The notes under the pieces: model-generated
What the model was told of the DNA's origin: nothing
The model's input: the letters and a program-made list of their open reading frames with translations, nothing else
Databases searched by the model: none
In this document: positions 17,440 through 26,151 of the stretch, one piece after another
Numbering within the stretch: position 1 is the first letter of the stretch
Layout: each line of letters starts with the position of its first letter
From: Amaricoccus macauensis
Lineage (GTDB): Bacteria > Pseudomonadota > Alphaproteobacteria > Rhodobacterales > Rhodobacteraceae
Reading direction: 5' to 3'
Length of the DNA: 64,000 nt
Assembly: GCF_014201905.1 (NCBI RefSeq)
Contig: NZ_JACHFM010000002.1
Location: 682,001-746,000 of the forward strand
Position numbers and translations under genes: made by a program

Positions 17440-19407
17440 CTACTGCAGGCGGAGCGTCGGGGCAATCGGCGCGAGGAGATCGACCATCGGCTCGTCCCGC
17501 GGTTCCGGCTCCGGCTCGTCGGCGACCGCGCTTGCGAGCGCGAGCGACGGAGTCAGGACCAGCGTCTGGTTGTAGAATGGCCGCCCCGAGGGATCGACGG
17601 GCGCGGCACTGGTGTGCAGGACCGACAGGATCACCGCCCCGGGCAGGCGCTCGTCGAGGGCCAGGTGGAAATCCGCCGCCGCGTTCACGTCGAGGGCGGA
17701 GGTGGATTCGTCGAGCAACAGGACGTCGGGCTCCTGCAACAGCATCCGCGCCAGCACAAGCCGCTGCTTCTGGCCGCCCGAGAGGACGTCGCGCCACGGG
17801 CGGCCGCCGTGCAGGGTCTCGTCGATGTCGCGGATGAAGCCGCCGAGGCCGGCGCGCGACAGCACTTCCGCGACGGCGAGCCGGTCATAGGCTTCCGTCA
17901 CGCGCCGGGGATAGGCGACGAGCTGGCCGAGGCTGAGATGATCGGGCAGGTCGGGCTCCTGCGCCGCGAGGAACACCCGCGCGCCGGCCGCCACGCCGAT
18001 CTGGCCGCTGCCATAGGGCCAGAGACCGGCGACAGCCTTCAGAAGCGAGCTCTTGCCACAGCCGCTCGGCCCGCTCACATGCAGCCGGTCGCCCCGGCGC
18101 AGCACGAGACGCGGCAGCCGCACGAAGGGCAGCGCGGTATGGCCGCGATGGCAAAGCTCGAGATCCTCGAGCACCAGCATCGGCCCGGCGATGAGGTCGC
18201 GCCGCCGGAAGTCGCTCCGGCCGGTCTCGGCATAGAAGCGGTCGCGGTCACGCACCCGCTCGATTGCCGCGGCGAGGGCGGTGAGGCGCGCGGCATTGGC
18301 GCGCAGCACGGCGATTTCGGTCATCACGTTGGTGAACCACGAGGCGCCGGTGATGAGCTCGGTCGTGAGCTCCGAGGCGGCGACGTAGGAGCGGAAGCTC
18401 ATGTTGCCCGCCATGAACGCCGGCAGCGCCGGCACATAGGCGAGCAGGCGCTGGGAGAGGAAGTTCGTCACTTCGGTGAACATCAGCATGGTCGCCACCC
18501 AGATGTTCTGGTGGCGCCAGGCCTTGTCGATCGAGCTGTAGAGCCGCGAATTGGTGTCGCGCTGGACGAACTGGCCCCGGGACGCGGCGACGAGGGCGAC
18601 GCGGTTCAGCATTGCCGCGAGCTCGCCGCGCCAGGCACCGTCGCTTTCCTGCCGCTCGAGGGTGCGCCGCTGCACGCCGCGCCCGACCCGCCACGCAAAG
18701 AATGTCACGATCGGCATGTAGAGTGCGACGAGTGCGAGCGCGAGAATCGCGGTGCCGAGATCGCCCGGCACGAGGTTGACGTATCCTGCGAGGGTCGGCC
18801 CGACGACTGCCGTGAGGCCCTGGTTCGCCGCCGCTCCCAGCCGGTCGAGGAAATCGACGGGCTGACTGCGGGCGACGAGCGCGATGGTGACGAACCACAC
18901 CGATGCGACCGCGCCGATGAAGCCCATCACGAGGCCGATGAGCCCGCCGAACAGATGGTCCGTGCAGATGTCGAGGCGCTGGTCGATCGAGTCCGGCAGC
19001 CGGCCGTCATTGCCGGCGGAGCCACGGTCGCTCATCAGGTCGAGGGCGATGCGCTGGTCGGAGAGGATCTCGGCATCGAAGCGGGCGATCAGCCAGCGCC
19101 GTGCGCGCCGGTGCAGGGTGGTCGAGACGAGGTGGCGCAGGGCGAGGCCCGTCGAGCGGGAGAACGCGATGGCGAAGTAGCTAAGGCCTGAGAGAAGAAT
19201 CACCCGCGCCGGATCGACGGCGTCCGGCCGATGGAACTCGGCCAGCGAGGCGATGAAATCGGCACTGGCGGTTGCGGTCCAGACGGCGGCCTTGCTGACG
19301 AGAAGCGTGATCGCGAGGACCACCGTGGTGAGCGCCCAGGCCTCGCGCCAGCGCTCCGAGAACCAGTAGGCCGAGACGAGGCCCCAAAAGGACGTGCAAC
19401 GCTTCAT
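17440..19407 (-). CDS. SbmA/BacA-like ABC half-transporter with canonical ATPase domain
   Basis: A 655-residue membrane/ATPase fusion of the ABC_membrane_2 (YddA/SbmA/BacA-like) type. The N-terminus FWGLVSAYWFSERWREAW resembles the family's first amphipathic block; about six hydrophobic segments span residues 22-350. The NBD has Walker A GPSGCGKSS (446-454), signature LSGGQKQRL (542-550), Walker B VLLLDES (562-568) and an H-switch His at 598. The C-terminus is a Pro/Glu-rich tail. ATG 19407 starts at MKRCTSFW; a purine-rich GGGGG lies 8-12 bases upstream. It is co-directional with the GH144-like gene and divergent from the GH3 gene. Substrate unknown; a beta-1,2-glucan oligosaccharide is inferred from context. 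Confidence 0.82.
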   Translation of the reverse strand: MKRCTSFWGLVSAYWFSERWREAWALTTVVLAITLLVSKAAVWTATASADFIASLAEFHRPDAVDPARVILLSGLSYFAIAFSRSTGLALRHLVSTTLHRRARRWLIARFDAEILSDQRIALDLMSDRGSAGNDGRLPDSIDQRLDICTDHLFGGLIGLVMGFIGAVASVWFVTIALVARSQPVDFLDRLGAAANQGLTAVVGPTLAGYVNLVPGDLGTAILALALVALYMPIVTFFAWRVGRGVQRRTLERQESDGAWRGELAAMLNRVALVAASRGQFVQRDTNSRLYSSIDKAWRHQNIWVATMLMFTEVTNFLSQRLLAYVPALPAFMAGNMSFRSYVAASELTTELITGASWFTNVMTEIAVLRANAARLTALAAAIERVRDRDRFYAETGRSDFRRRDLIAGPMLVLEDLELCHRGHTALPFVRLPRLVLRRGDRLHVSGPSGCGKSSLLKAVAGLWPYGSGQIGVAAGARVFLAAQEPDLPDHLSLGQLVAYPRRVTEAYDRLAVAEVLSRAGLGGFIRDIDETLHGGRPWRDVLSGGQKQRLVLARMLLQEPDVLLLDESTSALDVNAAADFHLALDERLPGAVILSVLHTSAAPVDPSGRPFYNQTLVLTPSLALASAVADEPEPEPRDEPMVDLLAPIAPTLRLQ

Positions 19408-19622
19408 CCCGGACGCCCCCGACTGGTGATCAGGGAGTCGCTTCCTGCCATGATGATCTGACCGTCGTTCATTTCCCCTTTTCTCCGAGGGGCCACCCCG
19501 CGAGAATCCTACGATCATGCGCGGGATCTTGCCGATAGCCATGTTAACTCTTGGTAAACCGATTGATAGGAATTCGTAAAAATCACCGGCTGAACGCCGC
19601 AGACACCGGGGAAAGTGTTGCA
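19408..19622. promoter_or_regulatory. divergent intergenic region of the glucan locus
   Basis: This 215-base gap between the divergent ABC and GH3 genes is the only AT-richer stretch nearby (about 19530-19590). It must hold promoters for both units. I see TTGATA at 19563-19568 and short A/T runs but no clear -35/-10 pair at standard spacing, and only a weak LacI-like half-symmetric sequence near 19555. No dedicated regulator gene is present in the locus. Confidence 0.4.
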
Positions 19623-21863
19623 ATGAGGAAACGCCTTGCGCGACCAGCACACGTCGGAGAACGTGCCTGGACCATCGCCTGCGGCATGACGTTGCGTCAG
19701 CTCGCGGGCCAGCTCACGTCGATCGACGCCGGCCGCTATCAGCAGCTCACCGGGGAGGATATCGCCCTCGCGGTCGCGCGCGGCGACATCGGCGGCACCG
19801 GGCTCGTCGGCGACCGGCTGAAGGAACTTCAGGAAGCCGCGATCGCCCACGGCCACCCGCCGCTGCTCGTCAAGGACGACGGCCGGCGCGGCTTCTATCA
19901 GATCGCGCCGTTCCCGCTCTACTGCTTCGACATGGAGACGGTGCGGCGGGCGCATGAGGAGGCGGCAGAGGACGCGCGCCTCGCCGGGGTGACGCTGATC
20001 CGGATCACCTGCGACTACGCCTTCTCCCAGAAGCAGGGGCGCACGCAGGAAGGCGGCATCGTCTCCGACCCGGTCTTCATGAGTGATGTGACACGGGCGA
20101 GCACCGAAGGGCTTTCGGGCACCGGACGGGTGGCGGTGATCCTGAAGCACCTCGGGCCCTACCAGTACACCGACGGGCCGGACTACACGGCGTTGCCGAT
20201 CGAATGCGTCGAGTTCCTCGAGACCGTCCTCAGGCGCTACGACGGCGGCTTCGAGGCGGGTGCGCACGGCGTGATGATGAGCTTCGTCGCGCTGAACGGC
20301 GTGCCGGCCCACGCCGATCCGTTCCTGCGCGACATCACCAAGGAGCGCGCCGGGCCGGGGGCGATCATCGAGTCCGACTACGACGGGATCTACGAGCTCT
20401 ATGGCGGCTTCGGCTATGCCGCGAGCCCGAAGGAAGCCGCGTTGCGGGGCTTCCGCGATGGCGGGGTCCACATCGATCTCTGCTCGCTGCTCTTCCTCGA
20501 ACACCTGCCCGCCCTCGTCGAGGAAGGCCGGGTGAGCGAGGAAGACCTCATGGTCCGGGCCGCGGAGATGCTTGAGCTGAAGGACCGCATCGGCGTTCTC
20601 GACAACCCCATGCTCGGCACCGAGCCTGACCGCGAGGCGCGCCTGCTCGATCGCCCGGCGCCGGCCTCGCGCGCGCTTGCCCGCGCGTCCGTCGTCATGC
20701 TGCGCCCGAAGGAGCCCGACCCCGCGATCCTGCCGATCCCGGCCGATGCAAGGGTCTGCGTGCTCGGGCCACTCGCCGAGCAGAACCCGGAGGACTGGCT
20801 CGGCGCCTATTCGAGTCACGGCAACCGTCATCTGGAGATCGTGCGAACCCCGCTTGATGGCCTCCGGCGGTACTGGCCGGACGCGACCTACGCGCGTGGC
20901 TGCGACTACGACGGGGCGGAGGACGAGATCCCGGCCGCGGCGGAGCTGGCGCGGGGCGCGAGCCACGTCGTCCTCTTCCTCGGGGAGCGCTGGCAGTGGA
21001 GCGGCGAGTCCGCCGCCCTCGCCGATCCGCGTCTGCCGTATGTGCAGCGCCGGCTGGTGGACGCGGTCCGCGCGGCGAACCCGGACGCGAAGCTCGTGGT
21101 CTTCGTGACCGCCGGGCGCGCCCTGCACATCCCGGGCGAGATCGAGGCGGCGGCGGATGCGCTGTTCTGGACCGCGCAGACCGGCACCTTCGCCGGCGAC
21201 GCGATCGCCGACATCCTCGCCGGCGTGGCCGATCCCACCGGCAGGCTTTCGCACGGGCTTCCCATGGCCGACGGCATCAACTCCGGCTTCGACACGCGCG
21301 TGGCGCGCACCGACCGCCCGGCGGTGCCGGTGGTGCCGGGCTCGGCTTTGCGCCGGCAGCGTCACCACTGGTGCGCCTACTATCTGGGCCTCGGGGCGCG
21401 CTGGCCGGCGAATTACACCTTCGGCGAGGGCTACTCCTATACCCGCTTCGCGCTCTCGGACTGGACGCTCGACGCCGGGCGGCTGTCGGTGGCGGAGGGC
21501 ACGGTCCTGACCGCCAGCGTGCGGGTGACGAACACCGGCGCACGGCCGGGGACCGAGACGATCCACCTCTACCATCAGGACATGGTCTGCGAGGAGCGGG
21601 TACCGCGCCTGCTGGAGCGCCTCGGCCACCGGCAGATCCACCTTGCGCCGGGCGAGTCGGCGCAGGTGAGCTTCACCGTCACGCCGGAGATGCTGGCGAA
21701 ATACGGGCGTGACTGGCAGGCGGGCCGCAAGGTCTGGCCCGACCTCGACCCGGCGGCCAACCCGGACCGCCTCTTCATCGTGCAGAACGAGGGTCAGGCG
21801 CTCGACGCGATCGAGCGCTTCGGCGACGCGCCCTGCGTGCTGCCGTTCATACTGGAGCCGTGA
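19623..21863 (+). CDS. divergent GH3-family beta-glucosidase-like enzyme
   Basis: A 746-residue protein with the GH3 order: (alpha/beta)8 domain, alpha/beta sandwich (VCVLGPLAEQNPEDWLGAYSSHGN, GASHVVLFLGERWQWSGESA) and a C-terminal FnIII domain (VTASVRVTNTGARPGTETIHLY). The nucleophile block is IIESDYDGIYELY with D252. The N-terminal substrate-binding region is atypical: where GH3 enzymes usually have DxxHG, this one has VKDDGRRGFYQIAPFPLYCFD. No signal peptide is seen, so it is probably cytoplasmic and would hydrolyse short beta-glucosides such as sophorose. ATG 19623 follows GGGGAAAG; the frame is open to 19551. It is first in a unit with the esterase and ABC genes. Confidence 0.83.
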   Translation: MRKRLARPAHVGERAWTIACGMTLRQLAGQLTSIDAGRYQQLTGEDIALAVARGDIGGTGLVGDRLKELQEAAIAHGHPPLLVKDDGRRGFYQIAPFPLYCFDMETVRRAHEEAAEDARLAGVTLIRITCDYAFSQKQGRTQEGGIVSDPVFMSDVTRASTEGLSGTGRVAVILKHLGPYQYTDGPDYTALPIECVEFLETVLRRYDGGFEAGAHGVMMSFVALNGVPAHADPFLRDITKERAGPGAIIESDYDGIYELYGGFGYAASPKEAALRGFRDGGVHIDLCSLLFLEHLPALVEEGRVSEEDLMVRAAEMLELKDRIGVLDNPMLGTEPDREARLLDRPAPASRALARASVVMLRPKEPDPAILPIPADARVCVLGPLAEQNPEDWLGAYSSHGNRHLEIVRTPLDGLRRYWPDATYARGCDYDGAEDEIPAAAELARGASHVVLFLGERWQWSGESAALADPRLPYVQRRLVDAVRAANPDAKLVVFVTAGRALHIPGEIEAAADALFWTAQTGTFAGDAIADILAGVADPTGRLSHGLPMADGINSGFDTRVARTDRPAVPVVPGSALRRQRHHWCAYYLGLGARWPANYTFGEGYSYTRFALSDWTLDAGRLSVAEGTVLTASVRVTNTGARPGTETIHLYHQDMVCEERVPRLLERLGHRQIHLAPGESAQVSFTVTPEMLAKYGRDWQAGRKVWPDLDPAANPDRLFIVQNEGQALDAIERFGDAPCVLPFILEP

Positions 21864-21864
21864 G

Positions 21865-22587
21865 ATGACGACCTGGGTCTTTCCGCTCGCCGGCCAGAGC
21901 AACATGGTGAGCCGGGCCGACGCCGACGGCTCGGCGCCCTGGCCCGCGGGGGTGCGCTTCGTCACCCAGTCGGGCGAACTCGTCTCTCCCACGGCCGAGA
22001 TCGCCACGCCCGAGGGCAACGGCGGGCCGTTCCTGATCGCCAAGTGCTTTGCGACCGACTTCCTCGCCAGTCACCCGGGTGACAGCATCGTCTTCGTCCC
22101 GGGCGCGGTCGGCGGGACCAGCTTCTGGAACCACCGCTGGAATCCGGGCGACGACCTCTATGACAACCTCGTCGAGCTGACGCGCGCGACCCTCGCCGAG
22201 CATCCCGACTGGCGCCTGCGCGCGCTGCTCTTTCAGGGGTTCGAGACCGACGCCTCGAACCAGATGCTGGCGACGACCTTTCACCGCGCCATCGACCGGT
22301 TCATCCGGGCGATCCGTGCGGATCTCGGCGCCGATCTGCCCATCGTCTTCGGGGAGCTTCCACCAGCCTTCGTGGGGGAGGACCCGGTGCGGGCGGCGAT
22401 CCGCGACGAGGTGCGATTCGCGGCGGCGCGCTGGCCGTGGACCGCAGTGGTCTCGAGCCGGGAGCCAACGCTCGCGGAAGATGACGGCCTGCACTATACC
22501 ACTGCCGGATTGCTTGCCCTCGGTCGCCGCTACGCGGCTGGTCTGGCTGCCGCCGAGGCGAATCGCGTGCCAGCAGCCGGAGTATAG
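21865..22587 (+). CDS. SASA/SGNH-type carbohydrate O-acylesterase
   Basis: A 240-residue protein of the sialate O-acetylesterase-like (SASA, CE6-related) group. Block I is LAGQSNM with Ser12. Block III is FQGFETDASN, in place of the usual QGExDA. Block V is DGLHYTTAG with D207 and H210, completing a Ser-His-Asp set. No signal peptide is present. It starts one base after the GH3 stop, so it is co-translated with it. Inferred role: removing acetyl or succinyl groups from imported beta-1,2-gluco-oligosaccharides, since natural cyclic glucans are often acylated. The exact substrate is not shown by the sequence. Confidence 0.78.
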   Translation: MTTWVFPLAGQSNMVSRADADGSAPWPAGVRFVTQSGELVSPTAEIATPEGNGGPFLIAKCFATDFLASHPGDSIVFVPGAVGGTSFWNHRWNPGDDLYDNLVELTRATLAEHPDWRLRALLFQGFETDASNQMLATTFHRAIDRFIRAIRADLGADLPIVFGELPPAFVGEDPVRAAIRDEVRFAAARWPWTAVVSSREPTLAEDDGLHYTTAGLLALGRRYAAGLAAAEANRVPAAGV

Positions 22588-22627
22588 CCCCGCGCCTGCT
22601 TCCCCGATTGGCCTCCGGGGAAGCTTC

Positions 22628-24409
22628 ATGGCATGTGAAGGGATGGCAAGTCTCACCGAGCACTCCCGGCTTCCCGGCCCGACGAAGCGGCTGCGCAGTC
22701 TGGCGCGCGAGATCTACAACACGCCCGGACGGACGGCTCTCCTCTTTCTCGCCGCCGGACTCTTCATCGTCATCGTGCTGACCGCCGTGATGCAGGTGAA
22801 GCTCAACGCCTGGAACCAGCCGTTCTACGATGCGATCGAGCGGCGGAACTGGAATGAGTTCCTGCACCAGCTCGGGGTCTTCTTCCTGCTCGCCGCCGGC
22901 CTTCTGGTGCTGAACGTGGCGCAGACCGCCGCGAACCAGCTCATCCGCGTCCGGCTGCGTGATCTCGCCACCCGCGATCTCATCGGCAACTGGATGACCG
23001 AGAGGCGGGCCACGCGCATCACCCGCGCCGGTGAGATCGGCGTCAATCCCGACCAGCGCATCCAGTCCGATGCCCAGACCCTGACGGAATACACAACCGA
23101 CCTCGGCATCGGCCTGCTGCAATCGACCATCCTGCTCGTGAGTTTCGTCGGCGTGCTCTGGATATTGTCGAAGGACGTGGTGATCCCGATCGGCGATCGC
23201 GATCTGGCGATTCCCGGATACATGGTCTGGGCGGCGCTGCTCTATGCCGCTTCCGGCTCGTTCATCTCCTGGCGCATCGGCCGGCCGCTGGTTCGTCTCG
23301 GCACGGATCGCTATGCGCGCGAGGCGGAGTTCCGGGCCGCGGTGGTGCAGGCATCGCAGCGCGCCGAGGGCATCGCGCTCAGCAACGGCGAAGCCGGCAG
23401 TCGCCGCGTGCTGGTCGCGAGCCTCGAGTCCCTCGTCGCCGTGCTGCGACAGATCGCCTTCGCGCGGGCGCGCCTCACCTGGGTGACGGCGAGCTATGGC
23501 TGGGTGGGGCTGGTCTTTCCGATCATCGTCGCGGCGCCGGGCTACTTCGCGGGCCGGCTGACGTTCGGTGAGCTGATGATGGTGGTCGGCGCCTTCAACC
23601 AGGTGCAGTCATCCCTGCGCTGGTTCGTGGACAACACCGGCACCATTGCCGACTGGCGGGCGACGCTCTTCCGGGTCATGTCGTTCCGCGAGGCGCTGCT
23701 CGGGCTCGACGCCGTCGAAACCGTGGATGGCGTCATCGCGCGCGAGGAGAGTGCCAACGATCGACTCGTGCTCGACGGGGTCAATGTCTGCACCCGACAC
23801 GGCACGGTGGCGCTCTCGGACGAACTGGTCGAGGTCAGTCCCGGCGAGCGGGTGCTTCTTCTCGGCCAGCCCGGATCGGGGCGGACCTCGTTCTTTCTGG
23901 CAATCGCCGGGCTCTGGGCCCACGGCTCGGGCCGGATTGCCATTCCGCCGGATGCGGAAATTGCCTACCTCACCCAGCGTCCCTTCCTGCCGGCGGGCAC
24001 GCTGCGCGAGGCGCTGGCGGGAGCGGGCTCCGGCGCAACGGATGACGAGGGTCTCCGCGCCGCGCTGGCGCGGGTCGGGCTCGACCGGCTCGCCGACGCC
24101 CTCGACCGGGCCGGGCGTTGGGATCTGGAGCTTGCGACCTCCGATCAGGAGCGCCTCGGCTATGCCCGGCTCATCCTCGCGAAGCCGAGATGGCTCGTCT
24201 CGGATGAGGGCCTCGATCCGACCGACGATCCGAACCGTGCCCTGATCCTGTCGATCCTGTCGCAGGAACTGGCGGAAACCACGATCGTCAACATCTCGCA
24301 GCGTCGCGAGCCGACTGGCTTCTATACTCGCGTCGTCGAGCTCGTCTCCAGTGACCCAGGTGACCGCGTGGTCACCGCATGTGCCGCGCAGATGAACGAA
24401 AGTCGCTGA
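22628..24409 (+). CDS. SbmA/BacA-like ABC half-transporter with degenerate ATPase domain
   Basis: A 593-residue YddA/SbmA/BacA-type fusion. The membrane part (about 35-340) has family blocks LNAWNQPFYDAIERRNWNEF, NPDQRIQSD and RVEGIALSNGE-like RAEGIALSNGE. The NBD departs from consensus: Walker A GQPGSGRTS has Arg419 instead of Lys, the signature is ATSDQERL (503-510) instead of LSxGEQQRL, and the H-switch position is Gln558 (NISQRRE). Walker B LVSDE keeps D526 and E527. ATG 22628 is chosen for GGGGAAG upstream; ATG 22643 is possible. It closes the GH3-esterase unit and would pair naturally with the canonical half-transporter encoded at 17440-19407. Confidence 0.82.
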   Translation: MACEGMASLTEHSRLPGPTKRLRSLAREIYNTPGRTALLFLAAGLFIVIVLTAVMQVKLNAWNQPFYDAIERRNWNEFLHQLGVFFLLAAGLLVLNVAQTAANQLIRVRLRDLATRDLIGNWMTERRATRITRAGEIGVNPDQRIQSDAQTLTEYTTDLGIGLLQSTILLVSFVGVLWILSKDVVIPIGDRDLAIPGYMVWAALLYAASGSFISWRIGRPLVRLGTDRYAREAEFRAAVVQASQRAEGIALSNGEAGSRRVLVASLESLVAVLRQIAFARARLTWVTASYGWVGLVFPIIVAAPGYFAGRLTFGELMMVVGAFNQVQSSLRWFVDNTGTIADWRATLFRVMSFREALLGLDAVETVDGVIAREESANDRLVLDGVNVCTRHGTVALSDELVEVSPGERVLLLGQPGSGRTSFFLAIAGLWAHGSGRIAIPPDAEIAYLTQRPFLPAGTLREALAGAGSGATDDEGLRAALARVGLDRLADALDRAGRWDLELATSDQERLGYARLILAKPRWLVSDEGLDPTDDPNRALILSILSQELAETTIVNISQRREPTGFYTRVVELVSSDPGDRVVTACAAQMNESR

Positions 24410-24452
24410 GGCATCCACTGTGAGATCAAGGGTTTGCGGTCGGGTGACACTC

Positions 24453-24481
24453 TTGTGACTTAAGTGGCAAGGGACTATACA
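24453..24481 (+). promoter_or_regulatory. sigma-70-like promoter for yqeY gene
   Basis: TTGTGA and TATACA are separated by exactly 17 bases, the best housekeeping promoter match I found in the window. It lies 30 bases upstream of the YqeY start and after the glucan unit ends, so the following genes are probably transcribed independently of it. Confidence 0.65.
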
Positions 24482-24511
24482 CGCCCTCTGCTGAAGCTGG
24501 GAGCCGCCGGA

Positions 24512-24967
24512 ATGATCCGCGAGAGACTGTCAAACGACCTCAAGGAGGCAATCAAGGCCCAGGAGTCGACCCGTGTCTCGACGCTCCGGCTGATCCTCGC
24601 GGCGGTCAAGGACCGCGACATCGCCGCGCGGAGCGAGGACACGACGGACGGCGTGCCGGACACCGAGATCCTCGCGATCCTCGGCAAGATGATCAAGCAG
24701 CGGCAGGAGAGCGCCCGCATCTACGAGGAAGCCGGCCGGCTCGATCTCGCGGAGCAGGAGGTCGCCGAGACCGACGTGATCCGCGCCTACCTGCCGAGGC
24801 AGATGAGCGGGGCCGAGATCGAGGCGGCGGTCGGTGCGGTGATCGCCGAGACCGGTGCGTCATCGGTACGTGACATGGGCAAGGTCATGGGGCTCCTGAA
24901 AACCCGCTACGCTGGCAAGATGGACTTCGGTGTGGCTGGCGCCGCGGTGAAGTCAGCGTTTCGATAG
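24512..24967 (+). CDS. yqeY: GatB/YqeY domain protein
   Basis: A 151-residue protein starting MIRERLSNDLKEAIKAQES, with STLRLILAAVKDRDIAARSE, IKQRQESARIYEEAGRLDLAEQE, YLPRQMS and DMGKVMGLLKTRYAGKMDFGVAGAAVK. These are the classic YqeY blocks (GatB/Yqey family), related to the tail domain of the amidotransferase GatB. Its molecular role is not established. ATG 24512 follows GGGAG. It has its own promoter, and no functional link with the neighbouring sugar genes is apparent. Confidence 0.93.
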   Translation: MIRERLSNDLKEAIKAQESTRVSTLRLILAAVKDRDIAARSEDTTDGVPDTEILAILGKMIKQRQESARIYEEAGRLDLAEQEVAETDVIRAYLPRQMSGAEIEAAVGAVIAETGASSVRDMGKVMGLLKTRYAGKMDFGVAGAAVKSAFR

Positions 24968-25033
24968 AGCGGCTGGCGCCGCCTTCGGTCGGTGTGCGAC
25001 AAGGCCGGAGCGCATGACCGCGGGGGGCGAGGC

Positions 25034-26029
25034 ATGAAGAAGCGACAATTCGGCCGCACCGAAGACGGTCGCGGCGTGGACGAGGTGGTCCTCGAGAGCA
25101 GCGAGGCCGCGATTTCGGTCCTGAGCTTCGGCGCCACCATGCGGGACTGGCGTGTCGATGGCGAGCGGGGCAGCCTGCCGATGATCCTCGGCTTCCCCAC
25201 GCTTGAGGGCTATCTCCACCGCGCGAAGTCGCACGGGGCAGTCGTCGGACGGGTGGCGAACCGCACGGCCGGTGCCACCTTCGAGCTTGGCGGACAAAGG
25301 TACGAGCTGACCGCCAATGACGGGCGCAACCACCTGCATGGCGGCAGTATCGGGCTCGGGCGCCGGATTTGGGACATGGAGGTCGAGAGCGCCTCGAACA
25401 CGGTCTATCTCGCCTATGCGAGCCCGGACGGTGAAGAGGGCTATCCCGGCGCGGTGGAATTCCGCGTCAGCCTGAAGCTCGACGGGCCGCGGCTCATCTG
25501 CGAGATGACCGGGCTGCCGGACCGCCCGACGCCGATCAGTCTCGCGAACCACAACTATTACAACCTCGGCGGCGCCGGGACGGTGAAGGACCATGTGCTC
25601 CGGATCGACGCGGACCGCTACACGCCGGTCGATGCGGAGCAGATCCCGACGGGCGAGATCCGCGAAGTCGAAGGGACACCGCTTGATTTCACCGAGGAGC
25701 ATGAGGTCGGCGACCGCAAGCTCGACCACAATCTGGTGTTTCGCGCTGACCGGGACCGCAAGCGGCCGGCGGTGCGGATGCTCTGCCCGCGGACCGGAAG
25801 GAAGCTCGAACTCTGGAGCGACGAGCCGGGCTTGCAGGTCTTCGACACGTTCAACATGACGATCGAGGGCACCGGCCTCGACGGTCAGGTCTACGGTCCA
25901 TACGCCGGGATCTGTCTCGAGGCGCAGCATTTCCCCGACACCCTGCACCAGCCGGAGTGGCCGGGAATCCTCTCGGCGCCGCATGCACCGTACTTCCAGC
26001 GGCTCGTGGTGGAGATTGGCCAAGAGTAG
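25034..26029 (+). CDS. galM: aldose 1-epimerase (GalM/YihR-like mutarotase)
   Basis: A 331-residue mutarotase that interconverts alpha and beta anomers of free sugars. Catalytic blocks seen are GRVANRTAGATFELGG, NHLHGGSIGLGRRIWD (His), LANHNYYNLGG (His) and GICLEAQHFPD (Glu acting as base). GDRKLDHNLVF and PGLQVFDTFNM are also family marks. GGGGGCGAGG precedes ATG 25034. It could act on glucose released from glucans. Together with the kinase and AGE genes next door it also recalls the sulfoquinovose mutarotase YihR, but substrate cannot be told from sequence alone. Confidence 0.92.
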   Translation: MKKRQFGRTEDGRGVDEVVLESSEAAISVLSFGATMRDWRVDGERGSLPMILGFPTLEGYLHRAKSHGAVVGRVANRTAGATFELGGQRYELTANDGRNHLHGGSIGLGRRIWDMEVESASNTVYLAYASPDGEEGYPGAVEFRVSLKLDGPRLICEMTGLPDRPTPISLANHNYYNLGGAGTVKDHVLRIDADRYTPVDAEQIPTGEIREVEGTPLDFTEEHEVGDRKLDHNLVFRADRDRKRPAVRMLCPRTGRKLELWSDEPGLQVFDTFNMTIEGTGLDGQVYGPYAGICLEAQHFPDTLHQPEWPGILSAPHAPYFQRLVVEIGQE

Positions 26030-26151
26030 GACCTACGCCCGGGTCTAAAAGTGCTAAAATGCAACAAATAAGGCCATGCCTCCCAGCGGAGGCGGCCGAA
26101 GCCGGACGGGCACGTGTCGGGTTTTTTGCCTCGGGGCATTGGAGGACGGTC

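Noticed and set aside
19540-19590. A LacI-type operator in the divergent glucan-locus promoter region
   Set aside because: Symmetry around the CG centre is only four of six positions, and no LacI-family gene is nearby.
19515-22043. Long frame antisense to the GH3 gene
   Set aside because: No recognisable domain; the GH3 gene on the other strand accounts for the codon pattern.
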